The notes under the pieces were generated by a model, which did not search any database, was not told the DNA's origin, and was given only the letters and a program-made list of their open reading frames with translations. This document shows, one piece after another, positions 1-8,317 of a stretch of 64,000 bases of DNA (positions within the stretch are counted from its first letter, which is position 1; each line of letters begins with the position of its first letter). Source of the DNA: Niabella aurantiaca DSM 17617 (GTDB lineage Bacteria > Bacteroidota > Bacteroidia > Chitinophagales > Chitinophagaceae); NCBI RefSeq assembly GCF_000374125.1, contig NZ_KB893637.1, forward strand, positions 1-64,000, given 5' to 3'. The translations under genes were made by a program, and so were the position numbers.

Positions 1-224
1 TGATCCCGTATCGGGAAATCCTGTACACGTACCTCCGGTAAAAATCCTTTGGAATGATAGCGTTGTCCTTTGAACTCTTCTGGAAGCTCGTTGCGCTCTT
101 CTAAAAACAACACCAACCCTTCCTTGTCTTTTAATACCCGAACTAAATCGAAATATTCCAGCGTACCTGCCGGCAAAAAATACCCCGCTAATGCCTTAAA
201 TGTCTCTGATTGATCTTCACTCAT
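1..224 (-). CDS. ISAon1-type transposase N-terminal region protein (partial)
   Basis: An open frame reads leftwards from the ATG at 222-224 and leaves the window after 74 codons with no stop. It begins MSEDQSETFKALAGYFLPAG and continues with an LEYFDLV segment, a stretch of acidic and charged residues (LFLEERNELPEEF), and then HSKGF and VQDFPIRD. This matches my memory of the small first protein of ISAon1-type elements in Bacteroidota, which is about 120 residues, is followed by a DDE transposase frame, and has the pattern FLPEG-LEYFDI-LEEKN-HSKGF-IQDFPIR. The transposase itself would lie outside the window. No terminal inverted repeat could be identified to its right, so the element boundary is unknown. 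The family assignment is by recognition of the pattern only. Confidence 0.6.
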   Translation of the reverse strand, partial: MSEDQSETFKALAGYFLPAGTLEYFDLVRVLKDKEGLVLFLEERNELPEEFKGQRYHSKGFLPEVRVQDFPIRD

Positions 225-1440
225 ACCCCAGCAAAAAAATCACTTTTTTACTATTCCCCCAACTTTTTCACTTGATCCCAAAAAAGGAGCAAGCATGATC
301 CTTCGTTCAAAAAAATAAATTAAATATAAAACTAATTTATTGTATATTTGGAATATCAAGATGTAACTGTGTAAAAGTGAGAGCAATGGCCGGTCAAAGG
401 GTCTCTTTCATATTGTTCCCAGCGTAGATGTGTTTGCCGTTCACCGTGCTCTGATAAGAGCATAAAATAACTATTTCAGCCCGGCAGCTGATTTTGGATT
501 TGCGTGCCGGTAAAGATTTTTTTGTTAATATAGAAAATAAAGACCGGGTTATTCTTAGCCGGGTCTCTCTTAAGCCTAAGATACTGATTTTAGTCCAAAA
601 GCGACTACATGCCTTGTCATTATTTTTAGTGACAGGTTCATGGGGCATATTCGCAGATCAGAAATTAAAAAGTCCCGAATGGCGATGGTTTCCGGATCGT
701 AGCGCTCTGTTACATCCGATAGCGTATATAACATACAAAATACTGCAAAAACAGGGCAGCGCGCTTTTAGGCCTACCAGCAGGCCCGGCTAAACGGCATG
801 AGCGTGGGAGCCGCGTGGAAAAGTTTTGGAAATCCCAGTTTTGACTCCTCCCGGTTTGAGGCTTTATATCAGGTGGAAAATGACTGCCGGAATTTTTCCG
901 GGGCGATGGCCGGCGGGCTGGCAATAGCGCCTTTGCTTATTGCTGCAACCCCCGCTATTGTTTCGGGTGCTGGTTTTATAGGCAACATCACCTTAAATGC
1001 GGTAAGAACCTATGGGCCACAAATACTAAATCATTTTGCCAGAACTTGGAAGTTGAGGGCACCGGTGGCAGGAATAGACTTAGCAAATCAATTAGTGTAT
1101 GCAATTCCTCAAAGTCAAGCGAATGGTGATGGTGTTGGCAGGGACTATGTTGAAAAAGTGGCTGGGGCATAAATTCTTCGCTGAGAGCGGATCTACCGAT
1201 GGTTCTATAAGGGATGCCTCCGAACAATATTGCCACTATAACACAGCTGATTTGAGATCATTATGGATTCAACAAAGTATCGATATTGAAAAAATTGTTT
1301 CGGGATTTCCGTTTCCACTACCAATCGGGAAGTAGCGATTGTGGCCCTGCCTGCGCGCCCTTGCCCGGGCCGGCTTTTTCTCAACGTACAGGCAGCAGGC
1401 CGCAGCAATTCGGCCCGGCCTGCTCCGCCGGTTTTGCAAA
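225..1440. other. Gene-poor, decayed stretch next to the IS fragment
   Basis: No convincing intact gene was found. The left part (225-480) is A+T-rich. Around 532-571 an imperfect hairpin is visible (AGACCGGGTT facing AGCCGGGTCT). Short open frames occur in several phases (for example 494-844 and 1099-1335) but none resembles a known protein; only the fragment at 771-1172 has protein-like composition. From about 1340 the sequence becomes strongly G+C-rich. Together with the adjoining transposase fragment this looks like a degraded mobile or toxin-type locus. Confidence 0.45.
771..1172 (+). pseudogene. Ala/Gly-rich hydrophobic protein fragment, possibly from a polymorphic-toxin (Rhs-like) protein
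   Basis: The open frame follows a stop at 768-770; the first ATG is at 798 (124 residues). Its central part is a hydrophobic Ala/Gly-rich run (GAMAGGLAIAPLLIAATPAI), followed by TLNAVRTYGPQIL, GIDLANQLVYAI and a short polar tail. Segments of this type, a hydrophobic glycine-rich linker followed by an Asn/Gln-rich pre-toxin part, occur between the Rhs core and the toxin tip of Bacteroidota polymorphic toxins. No Rhs core, YD repeats or toxin domain are present nearby. The comparison is loose and from memory. It may equally be a short unrelated hypothetical gene. Confidence 0.3.
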
Positions 1441-1444
1441 GCGA

Positions 1445-1506
1445 TGGTATCAAAAGCCATTTTTATAGTGCTAGCAATGCCGGCTTTTGATACCACCTCT
1501 TTTTTG
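1445..1506 (+). terminator. 14-bp perfect inverted repeat with following T-run
   Basis: TGGTATCAAAAGCC (1445-1458) is perfectly repeated in inverse at 1482-1495, with a 23-base loop. Reading rightwards, six T residues follow at 1501-1506 after CCTC. It could terminate transcription coming from the left, and it lies 46 bp past the stop of the leftward lipoprotein gene at 1541. On the minus strand no U-run follows, so it would only be a stable 3' hairpin for that gene. Confidence 0.45.
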
Positions 1507-1540
1507 TTACCTGTATCTTAAGTCTGCATTTTATATAGGC

Positions 1541-3265
1541 TCAATCAGATTTCGGATGGGCTTCATCCCAACGCAGGTTTATGGTGAACAGCGATGGATT
1601 GTAGTCCGGAGCGTCCCAATAAAGACCTGCTGCCGGGCCGCCCGTACGCACCGGCATTTGTCCGGCTTTGATCGGTGCCTTGCTGCCGGATCCGGAGAAA
1701 CGAAGCGGGATGGTGACTTCATGGAACCCTTCAATCTGCACATACTCCGGTACCTGATCCAGGGTGCTGCCGCTGACACAGCTTGCAAACCGGCGGTGGC
1801 TCATCAGCACGTCTTCCGCTAAAAGCCGGATCTTTATGTCGAAGCCACCCGGCTGGTTGATGACTTCTCCTCTTAGTCCGTCGCTGCCGGGATCCGTGTC
1901 TTTTTTGCGGTCAATAATTAAATTATGAATGGCGTCCCAGGCAACGGTATAGTCGCCGCAGGCATCCATGGTTACATGACTGGTAAAGCTTCCCGAGGGC
2001 ATCTCGATAATGCCTTTACAATAGGTGTGCAGATCGGTTTTGTGGACCATTGGTACCTGTCCCAGTCTGAAAAAACCATCCGCATCCCCTCTTAAATGCA
2101 ATACGAGGTTCACTTTTTTGGTGAGCGCACCATCGGGGCTTTGCTTTTGATCATAGAACAGATCAACCACCCACTCGTTGAGCAGTTTACCCGCGCTCTT
2201 GTTTTCGGATGTTACCACTACCATGCCGGAAGATGACGGCCCTACGGTAGGGATGTCGCAGGCGATCATGCCGGGTGTCCAAAGGGCAACGGCAACTTCA
2301 CCGTTGTTGATCGTTACATGGCGCTTGCCTTTTCCCGGGTCTTCACCAAAGCTGCCATAGATCCAGAGGCGGCTTTCGTAGTCAAGTCCGCCTGTGTGCT
2401 TTTCCGTTTCATCCACCTGCATATAATCAATATGAAATTCGGTGCGGATGGTAATATTGGATACCAGCAGGAACTGTCCTTTTCGTTTCATCTTCACTGC
2501 TACGCTCACCGCTTCGGGGTTTATGCGGGGCACCGAGTTGGGCGCCTGGTAGTGAGCCTTATTACCCTGACCTTCGAGCGAACCCTCACCGGCATAGTTC
2601 CAGTCGCCGAGAAATTCACCGCCGGGCTGGTAGGGCTGCATTACGGGGCTGGGGTTGGGCTGGGGAAGATCCGGAAGCTCATCAGGGGTCGTAGCCAATA
2701 CACGGAGCCCGAGCTGGGCCCCGGGATCCACAAGGGCTTCTTCGGGATCGATATAGAAATAAGGAAAAAAACCCCAGTCGCTGAAGTGAGTTGTAGTGGT
2801 TGTAAGGGTGTGGTTCGCTTTATCCGGCACGGGTTCCGCAGCACGGAACCATTTGCCGCCCTCATCCTGGTAGGCGATGCCGAGCAGTTCGGGCACCGTA
2901 TTCCGGATGCTGCTTTCATCGTACCGGAAGCGGATGGTCACCGGCTTCTGGAACAGGATCTCGTGCGGAGTCAACCGGTAAGCCTTGCCGTAACCGGCGG
3001 GCAGCTGGTTGACCACCGGCTGTACCGTGATCTGCTGGTTACCCGCGAGGGCGCCGGCAGGTATGGTGATTGCAATGTTCCCGTCGGCACTGGTAACCGT
3101 GCCTCCGGATGTGCCGATGGTTTTGCTGACAGCGGGCCCGTCAGGAGCACCGGGTGCGGTAACCAGCTGGGTTGGCGCAGGTGCGGGGGAAATGGATTCG
3201 GGTTTGGAGCAGGCGGCAGCAAGGATGACCAGGAAGATGGTGATCCAGCGATTCATCTTTTTCAT
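1541..3265 (-). CDS. Large secreted lipoprotein with ZU5-like N-terminal domain
   Basis: This 574-residue protein starts with a lipoprotein signal peptide: MKKMNR, a hydrophobic core and a lipobox ending in Cys19 (LAAAC), so it is predicted to be anchored in an envelope membrane. A Pro/Thr-rich linker follows. Residues roughly 45-165 (GTSGGTVTSADG, ITIPAGAL, FQKPVTIRF, then HFSDWGFF) match the beta-sandwich ZU5-type pattern common in Bacteroidota surface lipoproteins. The rest, about 400 residues, is beta-rich with no family that I recognise. It stands alone, facing away from the decayed region and 48 bp downstream of the glycosyltransferase start-to-stop chain on the same strand. The substrate is unknown. 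Confidence 0.75.
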   Translation of the reverse strand: MKKMNRWITIFLVILAAACSKPESISPAPAPTQLVTAPGAPDGPAVSKTIGTSGGTVTSADGNIAITIPAGALAGNQQITVQPVVNQLPAGYGKAYRLTPHEILFQKPVTIRFRYDESSIRNTVPELLGIAYQDEGGKWFRAAEPVPDKANHTLTTTTTHFSDWGFFPYFYIDPEEALVDPGAQLGLRVLATTPDELPDLPQPNPSPVMQPYQPGGEFLGDWNYAGEGSLEGQGNKAHYQAPNSVPRINPEAVSVAVKMKRKGQFLLVSNITIRTEFHIDYMQVDETEKHTGGLDYESRLWIYGSFGEDPGKGKRHVTINNGEVAVALWTPGMIACDIPTVGPSSSGMVVVTSENKSAGKLLNEWVVDLFYDQKQSPDGALTKKVNLVLHLRGDADGFFRLGQVPMVHKTDLHTYCKGIIEMPSGSFTSHVTMDACGDYTVAWDAIHNLIIDRKKDTDPGSDGLRGEVINQPGGFDIKIRLLAEDVLMSHRRFASCVSGSTLDQVPEYVQIEGFHEVTIPLRFSGSGSKAPIKAGQMPVRTGGPAAGLYWDAPDYNPSLFTINLRWDEAHPKSD

Positions 3266-3313
3266 ATAATCTTTGTTTGAAAATCTTGGAGTTTTTTGAA
3301 TGAATGCTTTTCG

Positions 3314-4666
3314 CTATGGTTTCTGAAGGACGGGTAAAGCGTTGACGAATTTTTCACAAAGGGCCAACGGGTCGTACTCCGAAAATTCCTTCGAAAGCCG
3401 TTCCACGCTTTTCCGGTAAAGGGGGTTGCTCAGGATCTCGTTCACAGCTGTTTTTATTTTTTCCGGTTTGGGATGTTCCGTGCGCATATTGATGCCTGTT
3501 TTAAAATATCCCACCCGGGCACATATTTCGTTTTTCCCTTCGTGTATGCCGGCCACTACCATTGGCAGCTTATTGCTTATGCTTTGCATCACACCGCCGT
3601 AACCACCGTTTGAAATGAATACATCGGCAAAAGGCATGATCTGGCTGAACGGAATAAAGTCTTCAATAACAACATTGGCAAATGCTTTATACCGCTGGCG
3701 CAGTTTATGGGTATGCCATCCGGCCGTTGTTACCACCACCAGGTGGCGGCTGTTTTTAAAGGCTTCAATTGCGGGCACGATCAGCTTGCGCACATCTCCT
3801 TCAAAGGTTCCCTGCGTTACCAGCAGCACTTTTGCATACTGATGCAGTTTGTCTTCAAAATGGAATGGGGCAGGGGCATCACTATGGGAGGGCAGTAAAG
3901 GGCCTATAAAATGGATATGCCGGCTCATATGCGCGCGTTGGTATTCAAACCCCGGGGTACAGCTTTGTAAAAACAGTGTTGCCTTATCGATCTGCAGATC
4001 AAACAGGTTTTTGCCATTGGTCAGCATGCCTGCACGGCGGTATTGTTCGTTGATCAGCGCGTGGGGCTTTTTAAACAATACTTTATTGGTAAGAAAACGC
4101 AAAAACGAATGCACGGCTTTTCCTGCCAGGGTTTTGGCCGGTGTAAGTCCCATGATGGGCGGGGGTAGCTGTTTCGAAGAGGCACATAAAGGGAGGATGC
4201 CGATGGCTACTGCATGCTTGTTTAGTTTTTCTTTTACGAACGACATACCGGTAAAAGCGCTGTCGCAGATCAGCACGTCGAAATCGAAACTTTTATTGAT
4301 GTCCTTTATGTCTTCATAAAATTCTGTTCCGCGTTCGATAAAATACGTGCAGATATCAAAGATGACTTTCTTTACATGATTCCGGATCGTTTTCCTTTCG
4401 GGAAATACTTCGTCAATGTTGTGAACGGTTACCTCTTTTGCCTTGTTAAAAAGATAGAAGGGAATGCCCAGCTGTTCGATACGGGGTGCATAGCTGGCGC
4501 CGGTGTACCAGCGGACATCATGCCCTGCTTTTTTGAGCCGAACGGCTAATCCCGTTAGAGGGTTGAAATGCCCGTCGGCAGGGATGTTGGCAAATAAGAT
4601 TTTCTTTTTTTCACCGCCGTGTAAGGGAGCAGCGGCATTGGTTGTGTTTGCTGTTTTTGTGTACAT
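3314..4666 (-). CDS. GT1-family (MGT/UGT-like) glycosyltransferase
   Basis: 450 residues. After a short unconserved N-terminus (about 22 residues) the Rossmann-like start KKILFANIPADGHFNPLTGLA matches macrolide/UDP-glucuronosyl transferase-type enzymes, which carry a GHxxP-type acceptor-site motif there. The C-terminal donor-binding half has LLVTQGTFEG (near residue 285) and the loop FISNGGYGGVMQSI (near residue 353), equivalent to the SHGG motif of GT1 enzymes but with Asn in place of His. No signal peptide or membrane segment, so it is a cytoplasmic enzyme glycosylating a small hydrophobic acceptor. It is divergently transcribed from an AraC-type regulator 87 bp away, which suggests that the regulator controls it. 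The acceptor cannot be deduced. Confidence 0.85.
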   Translation of the reverse strand: MYTKTANTTNAAAPLHGGEKKKILFANIPADGHFNPLTGLAVRLKKAGHDVRWYTGASYAPRIEQLGIPFYLFNKAKEVTVHNIDEVFPERKTIRNHVKKVIFDICTYFIERGTEFYEDIKDINKSFDFDVLICDSAFTGMSFVKEKLNKHAVAIGILPLCASSKQLPPPIMGLTPAKTLAGKAVHSFLRFLTNKVLFKKPHALINEQYRRAGMLTNGKNLFDLQIDKATLFLQSCTPGFEYQRAHMSRHIHFIGPLLPSHSDAPAPFHFEDKLHQYAKVLLVTQGTFEGDVRKLIVPAIEAFKNSRHLVVVTTAGWHTHKLRQRYKAFANVVIEDFIPFSQIMPFADVFISNGGYGGVMQSISNKLPMVVAGIHEGKNEICARVGYFKTGINMRTEHPKPEKIKTAVNEILSNPLYRKSVERLSKEFSEYDPLALCEKFVNALPVLQKP

Positions 4667-4753
4667 GTTGTTTGATTATTTTAATTGCAAAACAACTGTG
4701 ATAAGTATGGTGCAAAAAGTGTAATTTGTGCCTTAAAAGGGTCATTTTACGCC

Positions 4754-5764
4754 ATGGGACTACAAGCAACTGCGATCCGGGACATGCTTTATGCCGCTGC
4801 TACATATGGCGAAGCTTATGATACATTGAGGGAAATGGCTGGCTTTACACAGGAAGAGATCAGCGACTCCGGCCAGACGGTTGAATGGCAAAAGGCGGCA
4901 AAGCTATACGATTTACTTGCAGACATTACAAATAATGAGCAGATCGGTTTATTCATGGGGGGCGATGTGCCGGTATCGATGACGGGCATGGTGGGTTTTA
5001 TGATGCAGGCCAGTAAGAACCTGGATGAAGCCATACGGGTCTATTGCAAATACGGGCATATGGTGTGCCCGATGATCGCCTATGAGTATAAAATAAAAGG
5101 GAAGCTTGCGATCATTGAACTGCATCAGAATGCGCTCTGGAAAACGACCTATCCCCGCAATGCAAGGATCGCGATCGATTTTGTGCTGGCATCGACCATC
5201 AACTTCATAAAAGTGCTTTCCGGCAAAAATATCTACCCACAGGCCGTAGAAGTGGAATATGCCAAAAACGCTGTTACTACTTATTATGATGTGTTGCAAT
5301 GCCAGGTGCTGTTCAATGCCCCCTTGCATCGCATGATCTTTCTGGCCGGGGATGTACAAACCCCCGTGCTTACCAGCGATGCTTCCCTATTTGAAATGTT
5401 CAACACCATCCTGGGCCAGAAAAAATCACTTGCCATACAATCCAGCTGCCGGGATGCCGTAAAGCATTTGCTGCTGATGCAGCACAAGGGGCAGATCCCC
5501 ACGATCGATGATGCAGCGGCGGGTCTTGATATGACGGTGCGTACCCTGCAACGCAAACTGACCGAAGAGCAGACCAGCTTCAGGGAAATAGCCGGCGAGG
5601 TAAAAAAAGAGCTGGCGCTGCACTTAATGAAGAACGGTACCGGTACGATCACCGAAGTGGCGGGGGTATTGGGCTATAACGACCTGCCTGCGTTCCGGCG
5701 TGCCTTTAAAACCTGGACCAAAACAACTCCCAAAGAAATAAAAAAACAGCTGATCAATGAATAG
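4754..5764 (+). CDS. AraC-family transcriptional regulator
   Basis: 336 residues from the ATG at 4754 (MGLQATAIRDML). The frame stays open upstream only to a TTG at 4685, and the conserved family start fits 4754. The N-terminal 190 residues have the pattern of the arabinose-binding-type domain found in OruR/ArgR-like regulators (IGLFMGGDVPVSMTGMVG, MLQASKNLDEAI-like and CKYGHMVCP segments). The C-terminal 90 residues form the paired helix-turn-helix domain (AAAGLDMTVRTLQRKL, then ITEVAGVLGYNDLPAFRRAF). It shares an 87-bp intergenic region with the divergent glycosyltransferase gene, its most likely target. It ends 23 bp from the stop of convergent dnaG. Confidence 0.9.
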   Translation: MGLQATAIRDMLYAAATYGEAYDTLREMAGFTQEEISDSGQTVEWQKAAKLYDLLADITNNEQIGLFMGGDVPVSMTGMVGFMMQASKNLDEAIRVYCKYGHMVCPMIAYEYKIKGKLAIIELHQNALWKTTYPRNARIAIDFVLASTINFIKVLSGKNIYPQAVEVEYAKNAVTTYYDVLQCQVLFNAPLHRMIFLAGDVQTPVLTSDASLFEMFNTILGQKKSLAIQSSCRDAVKHLLLMQHKGQIPTIDDAAAGLDMTVRTLQRKLTEEQTSFREIAGEVKKELALHLMKNGTGTITEVAGVLGYNDLPAFRRAFKTWTKTTPKEIKKQLINE

Positions 5765-5787
5765 GCACCTGACCGCTAAGGGCGCTG

Positions 5788-7812
5788 CTATTGCAGGATC
5801 ACCGTTCCTAAAATATTGGTGATCTCCCGCTCCATATCCTTTAATGACTTGTGGATGAAATGGAGTTCCTTGAATTTATGGTCATTTAATGCGCCGGACA
5901 TATCGTTCTGGTTCTGAAGCAGCATCCGGCGGATCTTTTTGAGCTTAAGGTACTGGATGGCCGATTCCACCTTTTGATTGGTGCGGTCCTCGGAGATCAG
6001 TTTGTATTTATTCAGATCGTTCTCATTCCCTTTGCTGATCACGCGCGAAAAGGCTTCAAAGTTTTGTTTGAACAGGTCTTTCTGATAGCCGGTATTGGAA
6101 CTGAAATCGGCGGCCCACCGTTCGCTTTCCTCATAGGGGTGGTTCAAAAGCGATACCGCAAAGGCGCTGAGCTTTTTGTCTTCGTTGTAAATAAAATATT
6201 TATCGCTCAGTTGCTCCGGGTTGTTACGCAGCAGTTGCTTTATTGAGGCTATGAGCAGGATTACTTCCGGATCTTCGATCTCCAGCTCGTCGATCTCATC
6301 AAACACATGCTGTGCGATCAGGGACTGCTCATCCCATTGCCGGTTCCCGAATTCCAGTAAGATGCGGGCCAGTTCTTTTTCCTGCAGCTGGTCTTTGAAC
6401 AGCAGGTCAAAAGTGGCGTCGTCATAGCTGGTGATCTCGGCATCCTGCGCCTGCTGCTCCTTCTGCGCATTGCTGGCGGCCTTCCGCTCCATGGCGGTCA
6501 CTTTATCGCGAATGTATTTGTTTACCAGTGCATGCAGACCGGCTTCATCGATCTGTAAAATGGCGGCAGATTCTTTGATATAGTCCTGCTGTTTGGTAAA
6601 ATCCTCGGCCTTGTTGATGCGGCTGATCGACTCGGCGATCTTGTTGACCAGCTCGGACTTTTTTACCGGGTCGTCGCCAATGGTGCTCAGGGAAGATTCG
6701 AGCTGGAACAGGATAAAGTCTTTCTTGTTCTTTTTAATAAAGTCCGTAAAGGCGCCGGCACCTACTTTGTTTACATAGCTGTCCGGGTCTTCTTTGTCCG
6801 GGATCAGGACCAGCTTTACGTTCAGGCTTTCCTCCAGGGCCAGGTCCAGGCCGCGCAATGCTGCTTTTACACCGGCAGCATCCCCATCATAAATGATGGT
6901 TAGGTTATTGGTATATTTTTTGATCAGCCGGAGCTGGTCTACTGTCAGGGAGGTACCCCCGGAGGCCACCACGTTTTCGATCCCTGCCTGGTGCAGGGAA
7001 ACGACGTCCGTATATCCTTCTACCAGGAGGCATTCATCTGCTTTCTCAATAGCGGTCCTGGCAAAATAAGAGCCGTAGAGGATCTTGCTTTTTACGTAAA
7101 GCTCATTTTCCGGTGTATTGATGTATTTGGGCGCTTTGTCGGTTGTTTTTAAGATGCGGGCGCCAAACCCGAGCACTTTACCGCTGTGGTTATGAATTGG
7201 AAAGATCACCCGCCCGCGGTAATTATCCAGCAGAGCGCCGTTGCGCTCCACTACAAGCCCTGTTTTTAGCAGGAGCTCTTTATTGTATTGTTTGGCCAGG
7301 GCTTCCTTTGCAAAGGCGTCCCGTTCCGCCGGGGCATAGCCGAGCCTGAATTTTTCAACGATCCCTTCCCGGAATCCCCGTTCCTTAAAATAGCTGAGCC
7401 CGATGGCCCGGCCTTCTTCAGATTGCATGAGCGCCTCGGAAAAATACTGTTCTGCAAAACTATTGATGATGAAAAGACTGTCGGCCGTCTGGTATTGCTC
7501 CCGCTGTTCGGCGCTGGCAAAGGTCTCTTCCACCTCGATGCCATACTTGTTGGCCAGCCATTTGAGGGATTCCACATAGCTGTATTTTTCATGCTCCATA
7601 ATGAAGCTGATGGTGTTGCCGCTTTTGCCGCATCCGAAACATTTGTAGATCTCTTTGGAGGGCGATACGGTAAAGGAGGGGGTCTTCTCGTTGTGGAAGG
7701 GGCAGAGGCCCAGGTAGTTGGCGCCTCTTTTTTTTAGCTTTACGAACTCGCCCACCACATCCAGGATGTCGATCCGGGATAAAATCTCCTGTATGGTATT
7801 CTGGGAAATCAC
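5788..7812 (-). CDS. dnaG: DNA primase
   Basis: 674 residues, normal for the family. DnaG makes RNA primers at the replication fork and works with the DnaB helicase (encoded at 33078). The CHC2 zinc ribbon is at the N-terminus (Cys37, His40, Cys58, Cys61). The TOPRIM catalytic fold follows with VEGYTDV (Glu265) and YDGDAAG (Asp309, Asp311). The C-terminal 200 residues are the DnaB-interacting helical region. The start codon is GTG (7810-7812). It sits inside a 16-bp sequence that recurs at 8141-8156, and a 315-bp segment separates the two copies. A TAATTTCG hexamer-like -7 element lies 5 bases before GTG, so the mRNA may be leaderless. Confidence 0.97.
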   Translation of the reverse strand: MISQNTIQEILSRIDILDVVGEFVKLKKRGANYLGLCPFHNEKTPSFTVSPSKEIYKCFGCGKSGNTISFIMEHEKYSYVESLKWLANKYGIEVEETFASAEQREQYQTADSLFIINSFAEQYFSEALMQSEEGRAIGLSYFKERGFREGIVEKFRLGYAPAERDAFAKEALAKQYNKELLLKTGLVVERNGALLDNYRGRVIFPIHNHSGKVLGFGARILKTTDKAPKYINTPENELYVKSKILYGSYFARTAIEKADECLLVEGYTDVVSLHQAGIENVVASGGTSLTVDQLRLIKKYTNNLTIIYDGDAAGVKAALRGLDLALEESLNVKLVLIPDKEDPDSYVNKVGAGAFTDFIKKNKKDFILFQLESSLSTIGDDPVKKSELVNKIAESISRINKAEDFTKQQDYIKESAAILQIDEAGLHALVNKYIRDKVTAMERKAASNAQKEQQAQDAEITSYDDATFDLLFKDQLQEKELARILLEFGNRQWDEQSLIAQHVFDEIDELEIEDPEVILLIASIKQLLRNNPEQLSDKYFIYNEDKKLSAFAVSLLNHPYEESERWAADFSSNTGYQKDLFKQNFEAFSRVISKGNENDLNKYKLISEDRTNQKVESAIQYLKLKKIRRMLLQNQNDMSGALNDHKFKELHFIHKSLKDMEREITNILGTVILQ

Positions 7813-8156
7813 GGGCCGAAATTACGATATTTGAACTCGTAAATAGAATTCGTTAACCGGAGTGAGGTCTTTATTGCCCGGAGAGGCTATTGGGCTGCAT
7901 AATAGATGGATGCGTGTCTTTGGTCGGATAGTTGGAAAGCTTTATTATTCTGGTTTTATTTTCACTATTTTATTATCACGTAAAACAACGAGCTTACTGT
8001 TTTTGGCTTTCTTGAATTCAATTAGTTTCTTATAGACTTTTTCAAGCCCTTTTAGGATCCTGCTTTTTTCTTCAATTTGAATCTCAATTGTTGTCATAAT
8101 AATCTTTTAAAAGGTCGAATTTCTTTTGGTTTGCAATGTTCACGGGCCGAAATTAC
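7810..8156. repeat. 16-bp direct repeat enclosing a 315-bp insertion at the dnaG start
   Basis: CACGGGCCGAAATTAC occurs at 7810-7825 and again, identically, at 8141-8156. The flanks differ on both sides. The copy next to dnaG contains its GTG start codon and presumed -7 element. The segment between the copies is A+T-richer than the surroundings and holds one small leftward open frame (7945-8097). This looks like an insertion with target duplication, or a segment trapped by recombination between short repeats. No terminal inverted repeats were seen. Confidence 0.7.
7945..8097 (-). CDS. Small antitoxin-like protein, unpaired
   Basis: A 50-residue frame from ATG 8097 to TAA 7945. It begins MTTIEIQIEEKSRILKGLEK and continues lysine-rich (VYKKLIEFKKAKNSKL) to end VVLRDNKIVKIKPE. 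Length and layout, a charged helical N-terminal half and a short beta-like C-terminal tail, resemble small Bacteroidota antitoxins that I remember being paired with RelE/ParE toxins. No toxin gene lies on either side: dnaG follows downstream and about 220 bp of non-coding sequence precedes. Codon use is A/T-rich compared with dnaG. It could be an orphan antitoxin or a small protein of other function. Confidence 0.5.
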   Translation of the reverse strand: MTTIEIQIEEKSRILKGLEKVYKKLIEFKKAKNSKLVVLRDNKIVKIKPE

Positions 8157-8317
8157 AAGGAATGGCCGCAAAAAAAGCTAAATCACACGCGCCCGGTAAG
8201 TTTGTTTTGCAGACCGGTCTGATATCGTACCTGTTTTCTTCCGGGTCTCCCGCTGATTAAGAGGGCTTTCTGTTTTATTTGCAGACCATTTTTCTGCAGA
8301 TCTGTACGCCGGCCGGG

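Noticed and set aside
2318-3280. A 320-codon rightward open frame opposite the ZU5-like lipoprotein gene
   Set aside because: It is the shadow of the leftward gene; the leftward reading has a proper lipoprotein signal and domain pattern, the rightward one has neither.
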